This document shows positions 8,911 through 16,847 of a stretch of 34,256 bases of DNA, in pieces. Position 1 is the stretch's first letter, and every line of letters starts with the position of its first letter. The position numbers and the translations under genes are program-made. Source of the stretch: DAOUAE01 sp034433795 (GTDB lineage Bacteria; Chloroflexota; UBA6077; FW602-bin22; DAOUAE01); assembly GCA_034433795.1 (NCBI GenBank), contig DAOUAE010000046.1:1-34256 (forward strand), in the 5' to 3' direction. The notes under the pieces were generated by a model, which made no database searches, was not told the DNA's origin, and was given only the letters and a program-made list of their open reading frames with translations.

Positions 8911-8943
8911 GACAACAAAGCCGGTGGGGGATCCCCCACCGGC
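8911..8943 (-). terminator. Hairpin terminator from a perfect 24-nt palindrome
   Basis: Bases 8920-8943 form a perfect palindrome with arms GCCGGTGGGG and CCCCACCGGC around GATC. On the minus strand the hairpin is followed by TTTGTTGTC, a T-rich tract, so it best terminates the isomerase gene ending at 8969. It lies between convergent genes and may also slow transcription from glcF, though no T tract follows on the plus strand. Confidence 0.75.
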
Positions 8944-8968
8944 GGGAGATGGCCGGCCGGGCGCCGCC

Positions 8969-9883
8969 CTAGAGGCGGAACCAGGCCTCGTTCAGGGTGC
9001 GCTTGGCGTTGGCGATAACCGCCAGCGAACTCTCGCCGAAGTGCGGGCGCACCTCGAAGGCGACGATGTTGCGCTTGCCCTCGCCGATGTAGCCGATCTC
9101 CAAAAGGACCCGCAGGAACTCGGTCACCTCGGGCACGTCGTTCTCGCCCCCCTCGATGCCGAAGCGCGGGTGCAGATCGCCGTAGAGGGGATGCGACTTG
9201 TCTTTGAGGACGCAGTTGCCAATATGGGCGTGGACCAGATCGTCGCGGGCGATGGTCAGCGCCTCACGGGGGGTCTCCCGCTGGAGCGGGAGGTGGCTGA
9301 GATCGATCATCAGCCCGAAGTTGGGGTACTCCCGGCGGACCTGGCGCGAGATCTCGACGGCCAGGGCGTTGGGGCCGACGAGCGCCTTCTTATCGATATC
9401 GCGGTCGAACGTCTCCAGGGTGATCCCCATACCCCCCTTGCGGGCGGCGTAGGCGCAGAGCTCCTTCAGCGAATCGACCAGCGCCTGGATGGCCACCGGA
9501 CGGTTGGCATCGCCGGGGTCGGGACCGCTCAGAACGGCCAGGCGCGTGGCCCCGAGTTCAGCCGCTTCATCGATGCAGGCCTTGAGCCGCTCGATCGCCT
9601 CCTGGCGACGCCGCTCATCCAGGCTGTTGAGGTCGAGTTTGTGGCTCAGCTGCACCGCCTGAGCGCCGTAGCCGACGACAAGTTTGCTGGTCTTGAGCAG
9701 ACGGGCCGCCTCCGCCCGGACGCCCTCATCGCGCATCGTGGTCACCTCGACCGCGCCGAAGTAGGGGTCCTCGGCGATACGGGCCAGAGTCTCAACGATC
9801 GGTCCTTCACCCCGCATCGTCTCGGGGAAGGCCATAAAATGGACGATGCCAACGGTCATGTAGTTGTGCAGATCAGCGTTCAT
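8969..9883 (-). CDS. Sugar phosphate isomerase/epimerase family (TIM barrel)
   Basis: A 304-residue xylose-isomerase-like TIM-barrel protein, a different subgroup from the ones at 2555 and 17972. Candidate metal ligands are Glu157 (TLETFD), Asp194 (MIDLSH), His220 (VHAHIGN) and Glu277 (AFEVRP). These keep the order expected for the metal-dependent sugar isomerases and epimerases. It is a single-gene unit with a strong promoter upstream and a hairpin terminator downstream, so it is not tied to the glcDEF operon it faces. The ATG at 9883 has GGGAGAG somewhat distant; the ATG at 9859 is an alternative that removes only 8 residues. The substrate is unknown. Confidence 0.9.
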   Translation of the reverse strand: MNADLHNYMTVGIVHFMAFPETMRGEGPIVETLARIAEDPYFGAVEVTTMRDEGVRAEAARLLKTSKLVVGYGAQAVQLSHKLDLNSLDERRRQEAIERLKACIDEAAELGATRLAVLSGPDPGDANRPVAIQALVDSLKELCAYAARKGGMGITLETFDRDIDKKALVGPNALAVEISRQVRREYPNFGLMIDLSHLPLQRETPREALTIARDDLVHAHIGNCVLKDKSHPLYGDLHPRFGIEGGENDVPEVTEFLRVLLEIGYIGEGKRNIVAFEVRPHFGESSLAVIANAKRTLNEAWFRL

Positions 9884-9949
9884 CGCGTTCTATCTCTCTC
9901 CCGCGGACGTTCGCCCCGGATCGTGGCAGAACTGGTCACCACCGGCGCC

Positions 9950-9978
9950 AGTGTAACAGGACCCCGGTGGGGTGTCAA
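9950..9978 (-). promoter_or_regulatory. Sigma70-type promoter for the isomerase at 8969-9883
   Basis: On the minus strand a consensus TTGACA (9973-9978) is followed by 17 bases and TACACT (9950-9955), about 67 bases before the start codon. It is one of the best promoter matches in the window. Confidence 0.75.
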
Positions 9979-10066
9979 CCACACCACCCGCACCCGCCGA
10001 ACCACAACAGGTTCCCTGTCTGCCAGGCACATGATTTGCAACGATGGCGGCGTGAGGCAGACGGCC

Positions 10067-11608
10067 ATGCAAACAGGGGCAGGCCCCGTCGGTAGCGCAG
10101 CAGTGCCGGCGCTGGCGCAGCCGCTCCTAGGCGGCCAGCCCCTCATCGTCGCCAGCAATCGGGGGCCAGTCGAGTTCTGGCGCGGGCCGGACGGCCGGCT
10201 CCAGGCCCGCCGGGGGAGCGGGGGGCTGGTGACCGCCCTGAGCGCGCTGCGCTATCTGGAGCGCGTCCACTGGGTGGCAGCCCCCCAGACCCCGACCGAC
10301 CATCTGCTGGCCGCGCAGTCCACCGCCAGCCCGATCCCCGGCTGGCCGGACGGCCACCGCCTGGCGCTGGTGCCCTGCCCGCCGGAGCTGTACGCGCCCC
10401 ATTATATCACCATCTGCAACCGGCTCCTCTGGTTCCACCACCACTATCTGCTGGAGTGGGGGCCGGGGCTGGCCACCCAGCCGCTCCGCTGGGCCTGGGA
10501 ACACGGCTACTGCCCGGTCAACCGGCTGTTCGCCGAGACCATCGTCCGACTGGCCGCCGGCCAGCCCCGGCCGGTCGTGCTCCTCCAGGACTACCATCTG
10601 TACCTGGTCGGGGCGGAGGTCCGCCGGCGTTGCCCCGGGGCGCGGCTTCTGCACTTCGTCCACGTGCCCTGGCCCGAGCCCCGGGCCTGGCAGTGGCTGC
10701 CAGCCCCGGTCCGCACCGCCATCCTGACCGGGCTCCTGGCCTGCGACATCGTCGGCCTGCAGACGCCGGCCGATGCCCAGAACTTCCTGCACACCTGCCT
10801 TCAGACCCTGCCGGCGGTCCGGGCGGACGATCAGGATCAGGCCCTCATCTACCAGGGGCGCCGGACACGCGTCCGCGTCTACCCGGTATCGGTCGATCCC
10901 TCCACCCTGGTGGCCCAGGCCCACAGTCCTTCCAGCCAGCGCTCTCTCACGGCTCTGCGCGCCCGGCAGGCCGAGCGGACCATCGTCCGGGTGGACCGCC
11001 TCGATCCGGTCAAGAACCTTCATCGGGGCTTCCTGGCCTACCAGGCCCTCCTGGAACGCCGTCCAGACCTGCACGGTCGGGTCGTCTTCCTGGCCTGCCT
11101 GGTCCCCTCGCGAACGGCGGTCCCCGAATACCGCCGCTACGGACGGACCGTCCGGACGCTGGTCAGCCAGATCAACCGGCGCTGGGGGACAGCGGCCTGG
11201 CAACCGATCCACCTCTTCGTCCAGCACAACTACGAATGGGCGCTGGCCGCCCTGCGCCTCTACGATGTCCTGCTGGTCAACCCGCTGGTCGACGGCATGA
11301 ACCTGGTGGCCAAAGAGGGACCGGTGGTGAACGAGCGCGACGGGGTGCTGATCCTGTCGGAGACGGCCGGGGCCTGTCAGCAACTGCGGGCCGGCGCGCT
11401 GACCGTGGCGGCGGTGGACGTCGAGGGGACGACAGCGGCCCTGGAGCAGGCGCTGGAGATGAGCCCGGGCGAGCGGCGCGACCGGGCGGCCCGGCTGCGG
11501 GCCGCGATCCTGGCGACCGACGCCCTCCACTGGCTGGCGGCCCAGCTGGCCGACCTGGCGGCGCTGCGCTCTGGAGTGCCCGGCCCGCCGGCGGCCGGCG
11601 CCGGTTGA
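10067..11608 (+). CDS. otsA: Trehalose-6-phosphate synthase family (OtsA-type GT20)
   Basis: A 513-residue GT20 glycosyltransferase that should join glucose from a nucleotide sugar to a phosphorylated acceptor, classically glucose-6-phosphate to give trehalose-6-phosphate. Matches are SNRGPVEF (30-37) and GSGGLVTAL near the N-terminus, QDYHLYLV, HVPWPEP, VDRLDPVKN with the Arg/Lys pair that binds the donor phosphates, and NPLVDGMNLVAKE. I chose the ATG at 10067 with GAGG at 10054-10057; an upstream ATG at 10031 is also open. No OtsB phosphatase is adjacent; the nearest phosphatase is the SPP-like HAD on the opposite strand. Related GT20 enzymes make glucosylglycerol-phosphate, so the acceptor is not certain. 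The downstream promoter overlaps its stop codon. Confidence 0.9.
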   Translation: MQTGAGPVGSAAVPALAQPLLGGQPLIVASNRGPVEFWRGPDGRLQARRGSGGLVTALSALRYLERVHWVAAPQTPTDHLLAAQSTASPIPGWPDGHRLALVPCPPELYAPHYITICNRLLWFHHHYLLEWGPGLATQPLRWAWEHGYCPVNRLFAETIVRLAAGQPRPVVLLQDYHLYLVGAEVRRRCPGARLLHFVHVPWPEPRAWQWLPAPVRTAILTGLLACDIVGLQTPADAQNFLHTCLQTLPAVRADDQDQALIYQGRRTRVRVYPVSVDPSTLVAQAHSPSSQRSLTALRARQAERTIVRVDRLDPVKNLHRGFLAYQALLERRPDLHGRVVFLACLVPSRTAVPEYRRYGRTVRTLVSQINRRWGTAAWQPIHLFVQHNYEWALAALRLYDVLLVNPLVDGMNLVAKEGPVVNERDGVLILSETAGACQQLRAGALTVAAVDVEGTTAALEQALEMSPGERRDRAARLRAAILATDALHWLAAQLADLAALRSGVPGPPAAGAG

Positions 11609-11633
11609 CGAGCCGGCCGGCGCTCTCTATAGT
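11605..11633 (+). promoter_or_regulatory. Sigma70-type promoter for the VanW gene
   Basis: TTGACG (11605-11610) overlaps the otsA stop codon, then 17 bases and TATAGT (11628-11633), 31 bases before the ATG at 11665. The VanW gene can therefore be expressed independently of otsA. Confidence 0.7.
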
Positions 11634-11664
11634 ACGCGCCGGTCATGTCTTCGGGGTGACGCCG

Positions 11665-12474
11665 ATGGTCTCCTCTTCCCGGCTGCTCGCGCTGGGGCTG
11701 GCCCTCTGGCTGAGCCTGGGCCGGCCGGCGGTCGCCCGGGCCGAGGAGCCCGGCCTTCTGGCCGCGGCCACGACCTCCTACGCCGGCTCCTACAGCGCCC
11801 GTCGGCACAACCTCGAACTGGCGGCCCGGCTTCTCGACGGACAGGTGGTGCCGCCGGGAGGCGTCTTCTCGTTCAAGGCCGCCGTCGGCTGGGGCGAGCC
11901 GGACCGTGGTTATGTTCTGGGCTACGGGGTCGCCCGCGCCCCCACCGGCGCCCAGACCGTCCACTCGCCCGGCGGGGGTCTCAGCCAGGTGGTCACCACC
12001 CTCTACCAGGCCGTTTTCTTCAGCGGACTGGAGATCGTCGAGCGGGTCGGTCACCTCTACTGGATCGACCGCTACCGCCACGAGCCGACCGGCCTGCTGG
12101 GCCTCGACGCCACGGTCGACGAGCCGGGCCCCGATTTCCGCTTCCGTAACTCGACCGACCAGCCGGTGCTCATCCGGGCGACCACCCACCACGACCGGGT
12201 GACGGTCGCCCTCTATGGTCAGCGTCCCGGATGGCAGGTCCAGGTGACCGAGTACCAGGTCGAACCCGGGGCACCGGCGCCCGCACGGGTGCGGCGCTGG
12301 CGCGACCCTCTGGCCCCGGCGGCCACCGCCTTCCTGGTCGCCCGACGGGCCGACGGGATGACCGTGCGGCTGACCCGTCTGGTTCTCTGGCCGGGGGGCG
12401 AGCGCGTCTTCCGCAGCCTGAGCCGCTACCTGCCCACCGAGAGCGTCCTGGTCATCGGCGACCGGCTGGACTGA
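11665..12474 (+). CDS. Exported VanW-domain protein
   Basis: A 269-residue protein with an N-terminal signal peptide: a basic start, hydrophobic LLALGLALWLSLG, and an Ala-rich likely cleavage region around residues 22-27. A VanW domain follows, with PPGGVFSF (about 70-77), GYGVARAPTG, GGGLSQVVTTLY and a late FRNSTDQPVLIRA segment. The family occurs in vancomycin-resistance operons and in many envelope proteins, but its activity is not known. It is shorter than versions with added YoaR-type or G5 domains. It has its own promoter and sits between otsA and the convergent HAD gene, with only 36 bases between their stop codons. Nothing nearby indicates glycopeptide resistance, so I infer a general cell-surface role. 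Confidence 0.9.
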   Translation: MVSSSRLLALGLALWLSLGRPAVARAEEPGLLAAATTSYAGSYSARRHNLELAARLLDGQVVPPGGVFSFKAAVGWGEPDRGYVLGYGVARAPTGAQTVHSPGGGLSQVVTTLYQAVFFSGLEIVERVGHLYWIDRYRHEPTGLLGLDATVDEPGPDFRFRNSTDQPVLIRATTHHDRVTVALYGQRPGWQVQVTEYQVEPGAPAPARVRRWRDPLAPAATAFLVARRADGMTVRLTRLVLWPGGERVFRSLSRYLPTESVLVIGDRLD

Positions 12475-12510
12475 ACCGGTCCCGCAGGGGGACCAGGCCG
12501 CGCCCGCCGG

Positions 12511-13527
12511 TCAGGGCAGAAACGCCCGGAAACCCGCCGCCTCCGCCGGGTTGAAGACCGGCGAGGCCAGGGCCGCCAGCACCGCTCGGGCCGCTCGCTC
12601 GGTCGGTGGAGCGACATACAAACGGTGACCGCCGGGCAGAAAGAGAACCGGGCCCACCCGGCGTTCGGGTCGCAGTCCCTCGACCGCCCGTCGCGCCTCG
12701 GGGGTGGCGTTGCCGACCAGGATGGCCGGGCAGGCGCCATCGAGGAGCATACCGAGGTCGTTGCCAGAGTCGCCGGCCACGAACGCCTGCCCGGGGCGGA
12801 GCCGGCTCAGGACGTAGCGGACGGCCAGCGCCTTCCCGCTCCCGCGGTAGGTGCCGCCATCCCCGGAGACGGTGGCCTCGGGGAGAACATCGAGGCAGTA
12901 GCGTCCCGGGTCGTTGGTATCGTAGGAGAAGACGAGGGCGCAGGGCGGGAGCGCTGCCCGCAGCTGCTCCTCGACCGCCTGCAGGACCACCGGGTCCTCG
13001 GTATAGACCCAGAGGCTGACCTTGAAGGGCTGGGGCGGCTGGTCGGGCCGTGGCCGGTCGGGACGGTCGCGCGGCTGAAACTCCAGCAGCCCCCGGGCGG
13101 TGGCCACCGCGCGCTGCAGGGCCGCCACCACCGCCGTCCGGTCCCAGTGACTGGCCAGCAGGGCCTGGTAGGCTTCGTCGAGGAGGTAGGCCCCATTCTG
13201 CCGGACCCAGATCTCGGTGCCAACGGCGGCCAGCACCAGGTCGGGCGGGGGCAGTTCCGGACGGCGGGCCAGCGTCGGCAGATCGTTGCCGGTGACGAAG
13301 GCCAGAACGTACTGATGGGCGTCGAGAGCCCACCGCAGCCGCTCCAGGTCGGCCTGCGAGGAGGGGTCGTCGCGGCAGACCAGGGTGTTGTCCACGTCGC
13401 TGAAGAGAATCGCCCCGCCGTCGGTCCGGGCCGCCAGCCGCCGGGCCAGCGGACCGGTGGCGTAGGGCGGCGGCAGCCGGTCAGCCGGGACGGTGGAGGG
13501 CGCAGAGGCGTCGGTAAATCGCTTCAT
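12511..13527 (-). CDS. HAD-IIB phosphatase, sucrose-6-phosphate phosphatase-like
   Basis: A 338-residue HAD hydrolase with the type IIB cap. The DVDNTL motif gives nucleophile Asp44 and acid/base Asp46. AFVTGND supplies motif II, VGTEIW is a sucrose-phosphatase-type signature, and GDSGND (Asp253, Asp257) binds Mg, followed by ILVGNATPE. Such enzymes remove phosphate from sucrose-6F-phosphate; relatives act on mannosyl-3-phosphoglycerate or similar osmolyte phosphates. The chosen ATG at 13527 overlaps the upstream GT4 gene by 47 bases and lacks a clear ribosome binding site, so the start is uncertain. It is in one minus-strand unit with the GT4 enzyme, which suggests a synthase-plus-phosphatase pair. 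The product could be sucrose or another glycoside. Confidence 0.85.
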   Translation of the reverse strand: MKRFTDASAPSTVPADRLPPPYATGPLARRLAARTDGGAILFSDVDNTLVCRDDPSSQADLERLRWALDAHQYVLAFVTGNDLPTLARRPELPPPDLVLAAVGTEIWVRQNGAYLLDEAYQALLASHWDRTAVVAALQRAVATARGLLEFQPRDRPDRPRPDQPPQPFKVSLWVYTEDPVVLQAVEEQLRAALPPCALVFSYDTNDPGRYCLDVLPEATVSGDGGTYRGSGKALAVRYVLSRLRPGQAFVAGDSGNDLGMLLDGACPAILVGNATPEARRAVEGLRPERRVGPVLFLPGGHRLYVAPPTERAARAVLAALASPVFNPAEAAGFRAFLP

Positions 13528-14548
13528 AGCCGTCGACCATCCGTTCGACCGAGAAGTGGGCCTCGACATGGGCGCGGCAGCGCCGCCGATCGATCTCGTG
13601 GAGCCGGCCGATGGCCGTGGCCATCTCCTCGACGCTCCGGACCAGAAAGCCGGTCTCCCCATCGCGGACGAGTTCGGGAGCCGCGCCGTTGGGGAAGGCG
13701 ATGACCGGGGTGCCGCAGCTCATCGCCTCGGCCATCACCAGCCCGAAGGGCTCGGGCCACTTGATCGGGTTGAGGACCGCCCGGGCGCCCTGATAGAGAC
13801 GGATGACCTCTGCCTCGTCCAGTTCGCCGGCGTAGACGATCTGGTGCCCGTCGATGAGCGGCGCGACCGCCTCGCGGTAGTAGGCCAGATAGGCGGGGTT
13901 ATGCTCATCGATCTTCCCGGCCAGGATGAGGCGAACTCCCGCCTGTCGGGCTGCCAGGATGGCCTCCCGGGTGCCCTTCTCGTCGCAGATGCGCCCGACC
14001 CAGGCGACGTAGTCGGCGGGCTGGGCGGAGAAGGCGTAGCGGGCGGTGTCGATGCCGTTGTACACGGTGGCGACGTAGTTGAGGTCGGGCAGCGTCCGCT
14101 GGGACTGGGAGATCGAAACATAGTAGCGGTGACGGTACTTCTCCAGCAGCCGACGCCGGTCGAGGAGATCCGGCGTCACCGGCAGCCGGCAGTGCAGGGT
14201 GATGACGGTGGGCGTGCGCACAAAGCCGGCCAGGACCAGGAGCACGTAGTCGGTCCGGGTGTTGAGATGGGCGTGCAGAATGTCAAACGCGTCGGCCTGT
14301 TCGAAGGCGGTGGCCAGGTGGTAGAGAGGGTAGAGATGGTTGTCCCAGGGGATGCCGAGCTCCCGCAGCGGGCGCTCGACCGTGCCGACCAGGCGGGCCG
14401 AGGTGCGGGCGTCGGCGGTGGCGAAGAGGGTGACCTCATGCCCCCGGGCGACCAGTCCCTCGGTCAGGTGATAGATCACCCGCTCGGTCCCGCCGTAGCG
14501 GGCCGGAGGCACCCGCTCCCAGAGAGGGGCGATCTGGGCGATCCGCAT
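13481..14548 (-). CDS. GT4-family glycosyltransferase
   Basis: A 355-residue GT-B glycosyltransferase of family 4. The N-terminal acceptor domain begins MRIAQIAPLWERVPP with the glycine-rich ARYGGTERV loop. The C-terminal donor domain carries VGRICDEKG (about residues 180-188), and the EX7E motif EPFGLVMAE lies near 265-273. No membrane segment is present, so it is cytoplasmic. The next gene is the SPP-like phosphatase, which it overlaps; divergent is a TreT-like synthase. The likely product is a soluble phosphorylated glycoside (sucrose-phosphate or similar) or a surface glycan. It is shorter than classical sucrose-phosphate synthase, so sucrose is only one possibility. On the minus strand the ATG at 14548 is preceded by GGGAGAG, and a TACAAT -10 lies about 35 bases upstream. 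Confidence 0.9.
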   Translation of the reverse strand: MRIAQIAPLWERVPPARYGGTERVIYHLTEGLVARGHEVTLFATADARTSARLVGTVERPLRELGIPWDNHLYPLYHLATAFEQADAFDILHAHLNTRTDYVLLVLAGFVRTPTVITLHCRLPVTPDLLDRRRLLEKYRHRYYVSISQSQRTLPDLNYVATVYNGIDTARYAFSAQPADYVAWVGRICDEKGTREAILAARQAGVRLILAGKIDEHNPAYLAYYREAVAPLIDGHQIVYAGELDEAEVIRLYQGARAVLNPIKWPEPFGLVMAEAMSCGTPVIAFPNGAAPELVRDGETGFLVRSVEEMATAIGRLHEIDRRRCRAHVEAHFSVERMVDGYEAIYRRLCALHRPG

Positions 14549-14579
14549 CGGTCTCTCCCACGGTGGTAGACTCTCTTTG

Positions 14580-14585
14580 ATTGTA
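14580..14585 (-). promoter_or_regulatory. Probable -10 element for the GT4/SPP unit
   Basis: TACAAT on the minus strand, about 32 bases from the GT4 start codon, in the short divergent gap before treT. No good -35 lies at 16-18 bases, so an activator may be needed or the call may be wrong. Confidence 0.4.
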
Positions 14586-14647
14586 GCGCGCGGGCCGGCC
14601 GTCCGGCTGGAACACGGCTTGCGCCACCGCCCACCAGGGAGGCGTCG

Positions 14648-15913
14648 ATGTTCAACCGCGTTGCGACCACACCCCGCCGGCTCGACGACTACCGGCCCTA
14701 CGCCGGCGAGGCGGCCATCGCCGAGCTACGCGCCCTGGCCCGGCCGCTGCAGGGCCGGCGGATCCTGCACGTCAACGCCACCGCCTACGGTGGCGGCGTG
14801 GCCGAACTGCTGTCCACGCTGGTCCCGCTGCTGCAGGACCTGGGGCTGGCGGCCGAGTGGCAGGTGGTGCCGGGCGATGACGCGTTCTTCACCGTCACCA
14901 AGGCCCTGCACAATGCGCTCCAGGGCGCGCCCCTCACGATCACGGCGGCGATGCAGGCCATCTGGCGGGAGGCCAACGCTCGCTTCGCCCGGCTCTTTGA
15001 CGAGCGCTACGACGTCGTGGTGGTCCACGATCCGCAGCCGGCCGGTCTGCCCTTTTTCCTCCAGGAACAGGGCCGGCGGGAGATGGCTGCCAGTTGGGTC
15101 TGGCGCTGCCATATCGATCTCACCGCCGCCACCCCGGCAGCCTGGGCCTTCCTCCGGCCCTACCTGGGAGCCTACGACGCGGCGATCTTTACCATGAGCG
15201 CCTACGTCAAACCCGATCTGCCGATCCGCCGCGTGGTCATCGCCCCACCGGCCATCGATCCCCTGAGCCCCAAGAACATCGACCTGGAGACGCCCGAGGT
15301 CATAGACGTGCTGCAGCGCTTCGGCCTCGATCCCGGCCGGCCGCTCCTGGTCCAGGTCTCACGCTTCGATCCCTGGAAGGACCCATTGGGGGTGATCGAT
15401 GTCTACCGGATGGTCCGGCGCGAGGTGAGCGGGCTGCAGCTGGCCCTGGTCGGGGCGATGGCGGCCGACGACCCGGAGGGCTTCACCTGGTACGAGAAGA
15501 CCGCCCGCCACGCCGGCGACGACCCCGACATCTTCCTGCTCACCAACCTGCACGGCGTCGGCCCGCGGGAGGTCAACGCCTTCCAGCGGGCTGCCCGGGT
15601 GGTCCTGCAGAAGTCGCTCCGCGAGGGCTTCGGCCTGACGGTGAGCGAGGCTCTCTGGAAAGGCCGGCCGGTCGTCGGCGGGCGGGTCGGCGGGATCCCC
15701 CTGCAGATCATCGACGGCCAGACCGGCTACCTGGTCAGTGGTCTTCTCGAGTGCGCCTGGCGGACGTTCGACCTCCTGCGCCATCCCGAGGAGGCCGACC
15801 GGATGGGCCAGCGCGGCCGGGAACACGTCCGCCGCCACTTCCTCATCACCCGCTACCTGGGCGACTATCTGCGGCTGTTCGCCGACCTGCTGACGAGCCC
15901 CACGCCGGCCTGA
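14648..15913 (+). CDS. treT: TreT-like trehalose glycosyltransferring synthase (GT4)
   Basis: A 421-residue GT-B enzyme of the trehalose synthase TreT group, which makes trehalose from a nucleotide-glucose and free glucose, a reversible one-step route. Features are the HVNATAYGGGVAELL loop (about 39-53), the WRCHIDL motif (about 151-157), IDPLSPKN (about 200-207), QVSRFDPWKD, and the EX7E motif EGFGLTVSE. Length fits the family. The ATG at 14648 has GGGAGG at 14637-14642. It is divergent from the GT4/SPP unit. Together with the OtsA-type enzyme it gives this strain two potential trehalose routes, which is reported in other bacteria. TreT and related glucosyl-transferring GT4 enzymes are hard to tell apart, hence the moderate naming confidence. 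Confidence 0.85.
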   Translation: MFNRVATTPRRLDDYRPYAGEAAIAELRALARPLQGRRILHVNATAYGGGVAELLSTLVPLLQDLGLAAEWQVVPGDDAFFTVTKALHNALQGAPLTITAAMQAIWREANARFARLFDERYDVVVVHDPQPAGLPFFLQEQGRREMAASWVWRCHIDLTAATPAAWAFLRPYLGAYDAAIFTMSAYVKPDLPIRRVVIAPPAIDPLSPKNIDLETPEVIDVLQRFGLDPGRPLLVQVSRFDPWKDPLGVIDVYRMVRREVSGLQLALVGAMAADDPEGFTWYEKTARHAGDDPDIFLLTNLHGVGPREVNAFQRAARVVLQKSLREGFGLTVSEALWKGRPVVGGRVGGIPLQIIDGQTGYLVSGLLECAWRTFDLLRHPEEADRMGQRGREHVRRHFLITRYLGDYLRLFADLLTSPTPA

Positions 15914-15932
15914 GGTGGCCGCCGGCGACGAC

Positions 15933-15961
15933 TTCCCAATCGCCCGTCTCCCGGCTACAAT
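15933..15961 (+). promoter_or_regulatory. Weak promoter for the DUF6807/Gfo-Idh-1 unit
   Basis: TTCCCA (15933-15938), a 17-base spacer and TACAAT (15956-15961), ending 32 bases before the GTG start at 15994. The -10 is good and the -35 poor. Confidence 0.45.
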
Positions 15962-15993
15962 GGCCGGCGCACTCAGCCGGCAGGAGGAAGCCC

Positions 15994-16845
15994 GTGCTCG
16001 CGCTGCTTCTCACCCCCGAGGCGGCCATCATCGCGACCGCCGGCGGCGAGGTGGTCCGGTACACCATCGGCCCCCGCCGTCCCTACCTGCATCCTCTTCG
16101 GCTGCCCGGTGGACCGCCGCTCACCGCCGACGCCCCGGCCGACCATCCCCACCACCACGGCCTCTGGGTCGGCCACCACCGGGTGGACTCCGGCCACCGC
16201 TGCGACGGCTTTTACCTGGAGCGCCCGGAAGACGGACGCATCGTCCACCTGGACTACAGCGAGGTTGTCGCCAGCGGCCCGGTGGTGGGCTTCGGCGCCC
16301 ACCACCGCTGGGAGGCGCCCGATGGCTACGCTCCCCTCGCCGACTACTGGGACCTGCGCTGCGGCCTCTACCCCAACGGCGACCTCTGGCTCGACTTCCG
16401 GTTGACGCTCTGGGCGACCGCCAGCGAGGTCTGCCTGCGCTCGACCAACGAGGCGGCGCTGCCGCTTATCCGGGTGGCCGAGGCCATCGACGGACGGCAC
16501 GGGGGCGTGCTGACCAGCAGTCGAGGGGGGCGGGGCGAGCGCTTCACCTTCGGTCGGCGGGCCGAGTGGTGCGATTACGCCGGTCCGGCGCTGGGCGACC
16601 GCTGGGCCGGGCTGGCCATCTTCGACCATCCGGCCAACCCGGCCTTCCCCAGTCCCTGGTTCACCCGCGACTACGGTCCCTTCGGTCCGCACTCCAACTA
16701 CTTCGACGGCGACCTCTGGCTGACGCCCTACCGGCCGCTGGTCCGGCGCTACCGGATCGTCATCCACCAGGGTCCGGCGGAGACGGCCGACCTGCCGGCC
16801 CGCTGGCGAGCCTACGCCTACGGCGACGCCCTTTCCGGGAGGTGA
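15994..16845 (+). CDS. DUF6807 family protein (PmoA-annotated)
   Basis: A 283-residue protein of the DUF6807 family, often mislabelled as methane oxygenase PmoA; it has no membrane segments and no link to methane oxidation. The hallmark DHPHHHGLW block lies near residues 49-57, and a second conserved GPFGPHSNYF stretch near the C-terminus. The His cluster suggests a sugar- or metal-binding site on a beta-rich fold, but the reaction is unknown. The start is a GTG at 15994, chosen because AGGAGGA (15982-15988) sits just before it and the protein begins at the family's usual point. It lies 2 bases ahead of Gfo/Idh-1, whose ribosome binding site overlaps its stop codon. That pairing suggests a role in sugar or glycoside catabolism. 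Confidence 0.88.
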   Translation: MLALLLTPEAAIIATAGGEVVRYTIGPRRPYLHPLRLPGGPPLTADAPADHPHHHGLWVGHHRVDSGHRCDGFYLERPEDGRIVHLDYSEVVASGPVVGFGAHHRWEAPDGYAPLADYWDLRCGLYPNGDLWLDFRLTLWATASEVCLRSTNEAALPLIRVAEAIDGRHGGVLTSSRGGRGERFTFGRRAEWCDYAGPALGDRWAGLAIFDHPANPAFPSPWFTRDYGPFGPHSNYFDGDLWLTPYRPLVRRYRIVIHQGPAETADLPARWRAYAYGDALSGR

Positions 16846-16847
16846 CC

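Noticed and set aside
8924..10066. Long N-terminal extension of the OtsA frame
   Set aside because: It is antisense to the isomerase gene and lacks any OtsA match; homology starts after 10067.
15994..16845. Methane monooxygenase PmoA
   Set aside because: The DUF6807 signature and lack of membrane segments rule out a particulate methane monooxygenase subunit.
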